A stretch of DNA of 64,000 bases, from the NCBI GenBank assembly GCA_036897095.1, contig JAYMSP010000104.1, positions 18,404-82,403 on the forward strand, in the 5' to 3' direction. Of this stretch, positions 1-12,300 are shown piece after piece. The notes under the pieces were generated by a model that was given only the letters and a program-made list of their open reading frames with translations, did no database searches and was not told the DNA's origin. The position numbers were made by a program, and so were the translations under genes. Each line of letters opens with the position of its first letter. Positions within the stretch are counted from its first letter, which is position 1. This stretch comes from Plantago elongata. Its lineage: Eukaryota; Streptophyta; Magnoliopsida; Lamiales; Plantaginaceae.

Positions 1-410
1 ATCAAATTCCTTATTAAATAGGAAAGGAATCTCTTTGTATTGTATTAGACTCGAAAGAAGAACAAACAAAGGCATAAGAATAAGAAGTCGACTCCATTTC
101 TATACCTTTCTAGCAAACCGTATTAGGTAAACCCTATTTAATAGTAGAAGTCCATAAAATCTAAGTACATAGTAAAAATAAAATGTTATAGAAGAAAAAA
201 AAACATTTTAGCCATAGTCAATAAGGCATACGAAAGTATTTAGATTTAGAACAGCACAACAAGATAGAAAATAGAAATACGTTGTAATAATAAAAGTGTA
301 AAGAGCACGCGCAATCCACAGCAAGAAACGCAAGGAATTTGATATGTAACATTTCTATTGTCTAGAATACTAAAATTAGTAGTATAGGGAGAGGGCCTGT
401 ATGTAGTGAC
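1..410. other. AT-rich non-coding DNA
   Basis: No ORF of useful length, tRNA-like fold or rRNA-like block is visible. The sequence is A-rich with short purine runs. It leads into the GC-richer repeat copy that begins near 428. Confidence 0.5.
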
Positions 411-427
411 GGAGAGTGTTTTGATCG

Positions 428-648
428 GTAGTGTTTGTGAAAAGGTTTAGCTCCTGGTAGTCAAGAAGAGGGCTCCCAGCTCAAGGACTGCTAAAAAGTG
501 GACTTTACATCTTTCTGCCTAGGCGACAAGAAAGCTAGAGTCAAAAGAAAATGGAAGAAGAGGGGAGAGCTTTAGTGTTTGTGAAAAAGACATGCATAGA
601 GAATACGTTAGGCTATACGTGAGAGGTCGTTGGCCAATTAGGTGCAAT
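428..648 (+). repeat. Dispersed inverted repeat, copy A (about 220 bp)
   Basis: This GC-richer island aligns, with substitutions and small indels, to the reverse complement of 63071-63290. Shared blocks occur in the same order: GTGTTTGTG; GTTTAGCTCCTGG (copy B GTTTAGCTCTTGG); ACATCTTTCT; CTAGGCGA; GAAAGAAAA-like followed by GGAAGA and GAGAGCTT; TTTGTGAAA; TGCATAGA; GTTAGGC; and finally TAGGTGCAA. Ordered matches across about 220 bp on opposite strands 62 kb apart indicate common descent. No reading frame is conserved between the copies, because indels shift it within the first 30 bases, so this is probably a non-coding repeat or a decayed mobile fragment. Its family is not recognised. Confidence 0.7.
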
Positions 649-649
649 A

Positions 650-1470
650 TTAGTAAGCTAGATTCACTACTAGCAAGGCAAGACCAACTTCATAATCTAG
701 CTGTAATCCATGTCTATTAATAACTCTATATAATATACGTAACAAAAAAGAATAAAATCGTCCAAAAACAAGGAGATTACAAAAGTTCATCTTTTTCGTA
801 TCAGTCCTAGAATCCATCAATCTATCAAACTTACTAGTAGAAAAGTTGACGAAATTTTATGTGTATATTCTTTATTATACTTCGGTGAACGAAAAGGCAA
901 TGATTTAAAAGTAGACATTTCTTCTTGGTTTTTCTGGAATGCCTTTCCTCTTTATTTAAGAAATAATAAATACTAATAATTAGAGCTCCTAGAGTATACT
1001 TCCAACTCCTTTGTCTCTTCGTAAACACTAAATTTAACACCTATGCCTGAAACCTTTCTTTTTAGACCCGTGGAAGGCACCTTTGTATGTTATTATCGTA
1101 CATTCTTTCTTAATTACCCATATATTGTCGTCAATTATTCGACCTACGTAAAACTTTTCTCTTTTGCGCCGGTCTATCTTATCACTGATATTTCCTATTC
1201 ATTCTGTAACTACCTTCTTGTTTTCTTATTTGTGATTCTAATTAAGGATAGATAATTCCATCCAAAAGGTAGTTATTAAAAGACATAAAGTAATCCATTC
1301 CTATATTTTACTTACTAATCTAATACTTAAACTAAGCAAAGCAATTATAACTTGTCGACTAATAAGCTGTTGCCCTTGTTTCTAAATAATGCCACAATAG
1401 AATTAAGTGTGAACTCGTGTCTCGCGTTGTATAGGATATGAGCTTGATGTTGTAGTAAATGAGTAATTTA
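650..1470. other. AT-rich non-coding DNA with two chance-level ORFs
   Basis: Two back-to-back ORFs of about 70 codons diverge near 1040. Both have skewed compositions (rich in Phe, Tyr, Leu and Ile), no recognisable motif, and lengths expected by chance at this base composition. I do not call them as genes. Confidence 0.4.
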
Positions 1471-1471
1471 T

Positions 1472-1510
1472 CAAATAGTATCAATGATATATATATCATT
1501 GCTATATTTG
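1472..1510. repeat. Long palindrome / hairpin
   Basis: CAATGATATATATATCATTG at 1482-1501 is a perfect 20-bp palindrome. It is flanked by CAAATA on the left and its complement TATTTG on the right, separated by short unpaired spacers (GTAT on the left, CTA on the right). The whole could fold as a hairpin or cruciform. No poly-T tract or gene end lies next to it, so a terminator role is not supported. Confidence 0.6.
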
Positions 1511-3300
1511 TATATCGAAATATGATTCAATATCTCTCAACTTAGTACTTAAAAGTCTTAGAGCCATTTCTTGTTTCTTGTCAATTTCTCATCAATATAA
1601 ATATATAATTTCCAGCGCTGATGGGATATCCAAGGTAATTTGTAAGTAAACAAGAAGATGTGAATAATAAGGTTCTTGTAAATTCTAAATAAGTTATAAA
1701 AAAAATTAATTTAAAACTTATAAAAATCAAATATCTAATCTAAAAAACAACAAGTATTCAACAGGAATTTCGTAAGATATATAAAAAAACATTTACGGCA
1801 AACAAAGCAATTCTTTCTCGATTTGAGATATATCTCTATTTCTAGACTTAGGGCCAGTATCCCTTTTCTCGCCTTATGAATGAATAAAACCCCTTGCTTT
1901 TGGATTGGATGGATATGATTTTTTCTAATCTAATTCTTGCTCTTTGCCTTGGTTTAGTTTATTAGTAATTTCCCTTAGATCCAAAAATATTTCTTACTAT
2001 CGTAGCTAATTTTCTATTACATTAATTAAGTACATTAAGAATCCAAAATCTTATCATATTTTAGTTTGGCTAGGAACAGGGAGAAGTTAAAAATAGAAAA
2101 ACGATTAGTCGAGAATAAATAAGAGGGAGGCCTAAACAATATAGAGCGGATATCTTAAACAATTAACACTTATATTACATATTATAATACAATGAAGCAC
2201 CAAGTATACTATATACCATCCAATTGACTATTATATAAAACCAAACAACAACTGAAGGAAAGGAAAAAGGACGTCGCCCAAAGAAAGAATCTCTTAGGAA
2301 TCCGTTCTTATGCTGGCATGAATAAAATGTATTCGCGAAATAATTGAAGTCTAGCTTCTACTTGGAAATTATGCAGTTTAAATAAAGCTTTATTCTTAAA
2401 AAACAAAGGATATGAACTGTTGAGAAGAAGCATTTTCGTAGGGACAAAGCAAAGCACGAACGCAGTTAACTAGGATTATAATGATAATAGATTATTGCTA
2501 TAGAATGATTCATTTATTTCTTTTATCTTGAAATTTTAGGTTAGGTAATCGGAAAGGAAAGAAACTCTTCTGGCTCGGAGCTTTGTCAGAATTCCTATAC
2601 ACAATTACACAATGGATATAATTTTACACAAAAGTACAAATACATAATAAGGAGTACAACTATTATCAGACTACCCCACTTCGTTCGGCATTCTATTTTA
2701 AGGATAGCAGAGGACAACTTAGAGTTTTAACTCAAGATAGATATATGTAGGTTGATAGAAGACAAACGTACCAATTCAAAGCAGCATCCACCCACAGAGT
2801 CCTCGTCAATAATAAATAAAGGAAGGCTCGTAGATTCTTTTTTTGTGCGATATGTAAGTGTCAATACCCGCAAATAAGTTCTTCTCATAGAGTATACAGT
2901 AGTCAAAACTTTAGAGTAGTTTTAACCTCGTTTATCGCGCTTTGCATGCATTTTTTTCGGAGTTACTTTACGACTATTTTTAAGACTTATAAAATAAATA
3001 TGATATTTCTTTTATTTAAAATAAAATGTAAAATAGAAAGGTATGGTAATTGGGATGGCTATAAAAACACACTATCATAAAACTGAAATAACTCTGCATT
3101 TTGGTATATATACGTATGTATAATTTAAAAACCTAGGATTTGATCAGAAATGTCTTATTGTGCCTGGTTTTCTCAGCCTACTTTTAATAACATTGAGCAT
3201 AAACGACTATGTTAGTTAAGTTAGGGAGATGAATACATAATTGTAATATTTTATATACGTGGAAGTTTTTATAAATCTTAGATAATTTTTGCTTATTAAC
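1511..3300. other. AT-rich non-coding DNA
   Basis: No ORF of 60 codons or more on either strand, and no RNA gene recognised. The sequence is A/T-rich with scattered homopolymer runs. It is less dominated by the CTTAAG and CTTTATAA words than the tract that follows. Confidence 0.45.
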
Positions 3301-6300
3301 TTATTTTTCGTTTAGGAAGTGTGTGGTTTTGTAAGAGAATTTTGTCAGTATTTTTTATATGCTACATGTGAGATCCCTAATTCCAAGTTAGTTGTCATAG
3401 GGCAAGGTAACTCTTTTATAAAGACTAAAGTACTCTTTCTTCACCAAAGCTTTCTAGGTCAATAAATTATTTAGGGGTAGTGTTTTCATTTCTATTATAA
3501 AATTATGCTGCTTCTTAAGGGGCGTCTAAAAGCTCTAGTTATACGGAGGGAGCCTACACAAATTTAACTCTAAAGTTAAGGTTACATAAAAAGGTATACT
3601 CTCTAGTAGACACTGGGTACACTTTCCTTGAGTTAACCTTTTCTTTTCTTGGATAATTACTATTTATATTATACACAGAAATATATTCCTTTATATATCG
3701 TTAATTTTTCCTTTATAGAGTACACAAAATTGCCTCTTACCCTTTGTTAGTTCTTAAGTTAGATGTACTCTCCCTTACTAAAAATATAAACAAAATAAAT
3801 AGTTACTTAATAAGATATCATAGGTATACGCGAATTACACCTCTATAGAAAGAGAGTTACCTTAAGTACGGGAAGATTCTATTACTATTTTTTATGCTCA
3901 AGCTTTTCCGAATTACTTTATAAAGAAGGGAGCATACTTTCTAGTGCATAATATAAATATAGAAAAGAAAGGAGGCATTACTAATCTGTATATTTTATAA
4001 ATGTCTTGTCCAATCTATAAAAAGAGCTCTACGATGCAATACCTAGAAATACTTAACTATTTTAAAGATAATGCCTTACAGCCGCAACTATTCATAAAAA
4101 GTATTAGTAGTAACAAGAGTTGAGTTTTATTAAGAGAGAGAAGTCGTGTAATTATATACTTAAGTAGCTCTATAGTATAAATATAAGAAAGAATTGCCTT
4201 GTGTAAAAGAGTTAGATTAAATATGCCCTTACATAGGGTATAATTCAGGAGTGACTTCTTCTTAAAAAAGTATATTTGTCTATAAGGGAAAAATCTTAGC
4301 GCACTCTATAAATTATCTACTCCTTTATTTAAGGGATTTTATACTTTAGCTTAAGTCACTAGTGCATATAAATAGTAATTCTATAAAGGAATCTCTAGTA
4401 CTCTATCTAGTATTAGAAGATTATTACCTAAGAAAAATATAAAATATATTTTCTACGCAAAAGCTGATTTATACGATAGCAAAATAGATACTAATACTCT
4501 TTACTATGGCTAGTTTATTATATATAATAAATATTGTTTCTTGCGGGGGCTTACCTTATAGATTTATATTTATGGAGAGATAGTCTTCTCTTTATTAGTA
4601 AAAAGGCTCCTCTTCTAAGTTAAGGATGAATTAACTCTTCTTTTATAGTAAGTAAACTTTTTCTAACTGGGACAACCTAGGTAAGATTCTACTGGTCCTT
4701 TAATGCTTAAGATAAAAACGATAATTTTGTGTATTCTAAAGGATCTCTAAAACTCTTATAATTAAGACTTATATAACAAAAATGTTTGTAAATGACTTTT
4801 CTTTTCTAGGAAATATTAGAAATATACTCCTAGATTAAGTAAGAGACACCTTTATAAAAGCACTTGAGTAAATCTTGTTATAATAAAAAAAGGAAAAGCA
4901 TTTAAAAATAATACTAAAATAGAAGCGCTTTAGTTAAGAAACTATTCCCTTAATTATACCTAGAGAGGCGGCAAGACTTAATAAATTATTTAAAGTAGAA
5001 AGGGGGAATACCTTGACTTATCTTTATAAATAAACTTGTGCATGTTAGAGAATTTACCCTCCCTCTTGCCTTTATTAAACTAGAGGATAGTTAGTGATAG
5101 TCCAGCTGTACACTATTAAAATATGGTTATAAGGGAGCCCCTATTTCCCCTCTTTATTAAGCGTACTAGAGTAATATTTATCACTTACATATTTAAAGAT
5201 ATCTAGTAATAGATATGCTCTCTTTCTTAAACACGTATCACTTAACTGATAAAGTACTCTTCAAAATGTATTTACTAAGTTTACTAGGAGATAGCGCCTT
5301 GTTATCTTTATATAGCTACTAAGGAAGAAAACTTATTATACAATAAATCAAGCTGTGCTCCCTTTATACTATGAATTATACTAGAGTTATATAACAGAAA
5401 GAGTTTTCCCTTTATAATTTACTAGTTGAGTAAACCATTATTCTTAATTAAGCGAGTCTCTATTATTAAAGTGTGTTCGTTATAGGAATATCTATCTCTT
5501 ATGACATAAGTAAAATATAAACAATTATTAAATACAGTACCAATTCTACTTATAAAACATAGATATTATTCCAAGCTTTTATATTGTATTAGTAAGAGTA
5601 CATAAATTAATAAGAGTTACAAGAGAATATTTCAACACTATTTAACAAAGAGGAGCCGTGTACCTTTCATAATTAGTCAATAAGTTTCTTGCTTATAGAT
5701 TAGTTAAAAGATAGAGATGAGTACTCTATATAATATATTTATTTAATTAAAAGCTTTAATAATTATAATGATGTATCCCTAATAAGCTCTTCATTCTTAA
5801 TATAGATGACGTGTATTCTTAACTAGTTTAAGGTGAAGATCATACATAAGATAAGTTAGCTCCTTAATCTAATCTAACAAGTATATGCGCCTATAAAGGC
5901 TTAATTATAAAAGTATACTGGGAATTTTATAAAGTATAATTTAAGAAAGTTTATAGGGAAAATAGTATCTCTCTTTTCTAATAAATGCTCGAGTAATAAT
6001 AATAGTATTATAATTATGAAAGATCTCTAGGACCTATTTAAGTACACGCGCTTTTCTAAATTTAATACACGTAACTAAGTTATAAGTCATTGTTTTTTAA
6101 TATAGTATTTTATCTAGAAAGTAATTAGGCATTTCACCCCATATATATATAATAAATATCCATGTTAAGCTCTTCTATATTTTTATTTATATAAATACTC
6201 TGTTTTCTATAATTCATAAAGACTCTAGAGCATCTTTTAGTATATACTTATATCTTATTAACAAACCAGACTTCACCCCCACGAGTTAATCATGCAAGTT

Positions 6301-9300
6301 TTTATCAATAAAACATCACATTTGAGAAAGGTCTATTCTAATCAAGTAATGGAAGGTATTCTCCTATTAATAAAGGTGCTTATAGTAAAAGGGTGAACTA
6401 GAGATCTCTAGTTTATAACTAGTTATAAGAGTAATGTAATGAAAACTCTAATATAATTATGCTTGTGAAAGGGTGTTGTCTCTACTAATATACTATAAGG
6501 TGTTTATAAACAAGAGTTGTACTTCTTCTATCTCTATTAACTATACCTGAATACAAGTGTAAATTTTTTACGTGTTGATATTCTTCCTCAAGTATAAAAA
6601 ATAAAACTATAAAAATTAAGGGCACTTATCTCTTAGTAAACTAGATTACTCGCTTGTTAATAAGGGCTAGTATAATACCTTCCTCACTTAAGGAGTAACG
6701 CTAGTTGAAGACATTTTATATAATTACCTAGAAAGGAAAACTAGAGTATGCCTTTTATAATTATTGGCTAGCTATACTTCTGTACTTTTATAATAGAAGA
6801 ATATTTCCTCGAGAGTTTTTTAGAGAATGAATAAGATGCACCTGCCTTTTTAGAAAAGACTATGCGTCCTTATCTCTGTATGTATGATTCATTTTTATGT
6901 AAATAATCTCTTCCTAAGTATTCTATTTCTATAGAGAGCAAGAAGATATAGCATACACTTTATTAAAGAGTTATGCGATGCCAGGGGGGTAACTCGCCTT
7001 AACAAAGTTATAATATTTTAGTCTTAGCTTACTTAATTACCTAGTATTTATTTTACGATATTTCATGCCCCTAAGACGAAAATTTTATGTAGAGTAAAAC
7101 CTTAGTAATTAACATTTATATGTATTACATCTTTTAAAGAGATTCTACGCTAAAAACGGCTTATAAAAGGTTGGGATTTAAGGAATTACATACTTAAAAA
7201 AAGTTATTCTATCTATTCTATACAAAGAAAAGATACTACTCTCACTAAGCCACTATATAATTATTCCAAATAAAGGGGCCTAATCATATAGGATAACTCT
7301 ATTCTTTACTAAGCTACCAAAGTTAAGGGAGTGTATTCTTTCTCGCATAAATATAGAGGCAAACTTCTATCTAGATGTACTGGGTAAGAGAGGTACATTC
7401 TATTATCTCTTTATACCCTAGTATGCTTAATATATAGTAGCAAATGTAATAAAAAAGACTCTCTTTTAAAGTATGCAGATATAATAGCTGTACTCTTAGC
7501 CATTCTCCTTCTTTTTGATTTTATTACTATAAAATATAGAGTTTTCCTTAGATACAAGTACTTCACTCTCTTTCTTATAGATGGTATGCTTAAGTGTATA
7601 AGCCTTCTTTTAGCTTAATTATTTTAATACATTCCTTTTCAGTATAATTATAAGTATATGTAATTAAGTTACTTCCTTAAAGTAATACCGTAAATTTTTC
7701 GAAATTATCTAATAAGTCTCTAGTAAGAAATTAAGTTTAATACTAAACTAACTTATATAATTAATAAATAAGGTGGACGATCTCTATTACTACCATATTT
7801 AAATATGCTACCCTTCTTTTGTTAAAGTTAAATTAGATGGCTATAGAAATACCTTCGCGTAACTAGGTATAACACGCGTTGTTCCTTAATAGAGATAGTC
7901 TTATACATAATTGCTTAAGTTACTACTGTATAAATAAAAGTAATCCTTAGAGAGTCTAAAAGTGTTTATACTTAAGTATCTCTGTTATAGGCTAGTGTTT
8001 AAAGAGTTTCTACGCTAACAAGTTATAATTATATGCCTTAGATCATGTAATTTTATATTAAAGAGATATTAGCTTTGTAATTAAGGAGCAAAGTATACCC
8101 TCCTTTTTTACTATATAATAATGACTTATGTATAAACTTATAGAACAACTTTAAAAAGTAAAGGGAAAAATAACTCCCCACGCCTTAACAAAGAATTAGA
8201 TTATAAGTAATTACTTAACAAGTATCAATATTTATAGTATTAGGAGATACGTGTGCCCCTTTAATAAAATATATTTGAACTATTAATATAAGGAGTAAAG
8301 AGCTTATTATATTTATGCAAATCTTATTTTAGTAAATTAGTATTTATATAACTATGAAATTATTATTATTAAAGAGGTGTGAAAGCAAAGAGGGTTCGAT
8401 CCACTTTCTCAGGTTTACCTTTCTTTATATGAGAGTATTACCCTTTAGCTATCTAATTATATTTTTTAATTTAATTTGAGAAATGTTTATAACTATTTAT
8501 GCGAGATTTTTTTAATAAAATTTAGATAATATATTTTCATATAGGGGATAAATTTGAATTTGTATGTAAAAAAAGAAAGAGTGCAGTTATTTTCTACTCT
8601 TAAGACAAGTACATGAATATATAATTTATAGTTATTAATAATAGTATAATTAAACGAGTACTTTTTTTAAGGGAAAATTATAAAGAAACTCTCAATTATT
8701 TAAGTAAGAGTGCCTTTATCTTAGTATATAAAATGCTTAAGAAATACTTTGTAAAGAAATAAGGTAATTTCTTTATTAATTCCATAAGGTATACTTCTGC
8801 TACCCTGCAGGGAGTTACTTAATAAAGAGTATGCTGTAAAATAATTCTTGGATAAGAAACTATGCCTTTCTTCCTTAATAATTAATGCTAAATATTTTGT
8901 GTAACCCCTTACAAATTTATAAAAGTAATTCTCGTGCTTATAAGGCGTAGCGAGCTTCTAAAGCACCTAAATATAAGCGCTTAAATCGTATGTTATATGA
9001 AAGAAGATTATAACTTATTCCTTACATGCGATTGTATACGACAAACAATGCGTGCTTAAAGTACTAAACACTTAGAGTATAAAAGAGGGATCTTAGATTA
9101 TATAAATTTAATAGCAGTTTAAGAGGAGCAGCAATTTCATGCTCATCCATATTAATAGGAGCTACTAGTAAATTTCCTTAAAAGGTACTAAGCTTTACTC
9201 TTTATATATACTCTCCTTTCAGTCACACTTCTTATATAGTAAGTTATTATAAGAGATTACTCATAATAAGCTATACATTATTCATTATTTTAAGTAAGTC

Positions 9301-12300
9301 TAATTATAAAGAAGTATGCATGAGTACTCCTTTTCTCCTTTATGTCTTTCTTAATAGAGAGCACTTTTATAGTATAAATTATTCAATAATTATATAAAGA
9401 AAGTATTTCTCACTAAATCAAGTATCTAGAATAATGAAACATAAGTGTGCTATTATTACTGACCCCTTACAAAGCCCTTTATACGAAGGAGTAATACTGA
9501 CTAAGAGTTTCTTCCTTTTACTTTAATTAAATAGAGAAGTACTCCTATCATATTTTTATGCATTTTTAACAAAGCAGCATGTACCTAATAGATTATAAAA
9601 CTTTGGAGCTAAATAATACATTGTTAATGGTGAGAGAGTTTTCCCTTATATAAATGGTAACGCATATTTTAGACTTGTAAATGTAAGTGATTTTCTCCTT
9701 ATTACACCCTAATGCTTAAGTTAAGACTTAGTAAGTTATTTAGAATCGAAATAATAGGTATAACACTACATCTCTAGAGAAAGGGAAAAGCGCCCTCTTT
9801 ATGCCTAGTTTAATAAATATACTGAAGAAGTACACCTAATTACATGGTAAATAGAAGGGGGAGAATTTCCTAGCATACTATTAATGGTCAAGAAATCCTA
9901 GAATATAGGGCCAGTATATGTTTATAAAAGATTAGTAAATACTCATACTTAAGTCATGGGTACTTACTATAGAGCACCTAATTCACTCGTGTATTAAATA
10001 GAAAAGATAGCAAGCAGTCCTTTATTATATTAGTTTACGAAAGAGCTACTAATAGCCTAAGACTGCTCTATTCAAGACTCTAGAACTATGTAATTATATT
10101 AATACCTTGTGAAATGCCTAAATAAAGAGGGCCCTATATAATATGATAATATGAGTAAGGGTTCTCTATTTTAATGAAATGCTTGGGCTATTTATGGTTA
10201 TTCTATGCTTTTTACCCTATTAGACTAAGCTACTACATATATCTATTTTATAATAAATATAAATAATAGTAGAGTAGTATACGTTCTAGGTAAGTGGCGC
10301 ATACTAGCTATAGATTTCTTGTATAATGAACTCTTGCTAATTATAACTAATAGATTCTTAGGAGAAACCGAACACTTAGATACTTAAAGCATTCTTTTTA
10401 ATATAAGATTAAGTATCAGACTTCACTATAATATAAGTTTGCATGAAGTATAATTCATTAAGCGCTCTCTAAGCGTAAAATCTCTTTAAAAATCTATAAG
10501 TGTAGGATATAGAGGCATGGTATCTAAGTGCTCAAGTTTTGTAATAAAACTCTTTGTTAGTGGATTACTATTAATAACGTATGTAAAGCTTTCATTATTT
10601 GTAAATATCTTCTCAAATAATTTATACTTTATAATAAACTTAAGCTTAAGATATACTAAAACAACATATGACTCCTCAGCAATCAGGCAACATTTTCTAA
10701 GTTTTAATAATATCTTAGTGAATTATACATAACTATTAAAGAATAAATTTATTAAAAAGTACTCTTTTTAATAAATAAGTATATAACTAATAAAGCGCTA
10801 CTATAGAAAAGGATATTACATGACTCTATACTAATAGGAAAAATGTTAAGCAATTACATATACATGTATCTCTTGTCAGTAAAAGTTAACAATACTAGTA
10901 CTCTTAAATTATTTATATTAGTTATACCGCTCTTAGGAGTATGATCTTTATATATAATGCTAAATGCATGCTTTTATAAAATATAATAAATAGTATAGAT
11001 TACTTAGTTACTTAAATAATGAACTTAAAAAGGCCAATACAACTCCAGTTATTTTACATCTAATATACTCAACTTATATATTCATAAGTGTTTAGAAGAT
11101 GCTTTTCATATCTTTTTTTATAAAAAACTTTTCAATAGTAAATTATTGCATAAGGATCTCCCTTTTCATTAGAAAATTTTTTTAAGGTTCTTAGGAAACT
11201 TCTACTTATAGGTATAGTACTCTCCTTCTATTTCTTTAAAGAGTTGACTAATGAGAGAGTGTACTTCTACCTTAACTTAACCTATAAGTACTCGTAGCTG
11301 AAATAAAATAACTTAATGAATTATGTTAGGAGATACTATAAAAGCTCTTTAGTTTATATAAAAACTGAGGGTGTTTTACACCTAATAAATATTATAAGCG
11401 CAAGAAATGAAGATAGAATTAAGGTTTACTAATATTATTAGGTAAACTAAGGGAGCTCCTATCCATAATATTTTTGTCCTATAGGCGTGTATTAATTAAG
11501 ACATGCACTTAAATATAAGAGGGATGTAGAGAAATATGCCCGACTATTACTTAACTATTTGATAATATAGAGTAAGGTACTTATTTTTTTCATAAAAAGG
11601 AGAAGACTTCAGCGCACTATTTTACTCTTATACAAAAACACTTAATATTAGTTATACTTAGAGTAATGTACCTTTCTATAAGTAGTAAGCCTAGCTATTC
11701 TTATCTTATAACTAACGCATTATTTAGATAGAGTTCTTCTTCTTTTTAAATACTTGCAGAATTATTTTTTAACTAATTTAGGGCATTCTTTCCTAGAACA
11801 TACGAGAGTGAAGTACCGCGCGGCTATGTTTGCAAGAGCTTTTATTAAGTATGCTTTTATAAGTATTAATAAAGTAAAAACTAAGGCACTCCCTTTTTTA
11901 TAAATTCTATAAAGAGAGAATTCTATTACTTTTTAAGGGAAGAGAAGGAGAATAGGCAAACTATCTTTTATACCATTCATAGGAGTTATTAGAAGAGTAC
12001 ACACTTTTCTTATCTAATAGGTACACATTCACTTAAGTATATAAGCTATAGAAAAATAAAGTCTAATACTAGTATATCTAAGTCTAGCCATTTAAAAAAT
12101 GCTTTGGTGTTATTGATTGGTAGGCTTTAGCATAAGCAAGATATAATAATAATAACAGTTTCTCCCCTAAAAATGCAAGGGGCAAGGATTTTCCAAAATA
12201 CTCCTTTAAGTAGTTTCTTAACAATTTATAACAATGTACAAATCTATAAATAAGTGTGCTAGATATAGAGCTCTTATAAATGTGATAGAAGAGAGTATTC

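Noticed and set aside
834-1255. Divergent ORF pair (minus 834-1040, plus 1043-1255)
   Set aside because: Both are short with AT-driven amino-acid composition. The tidy divergent layout is not supported by any motif or promoter.
8380-8405. GGGTTCGATCC, resembling a tRNA T-arm
   Set aside because: The five bases on each side of the TTCGATC loop do not pair, and no acceptor, D or anticodon stem could be found upstream.
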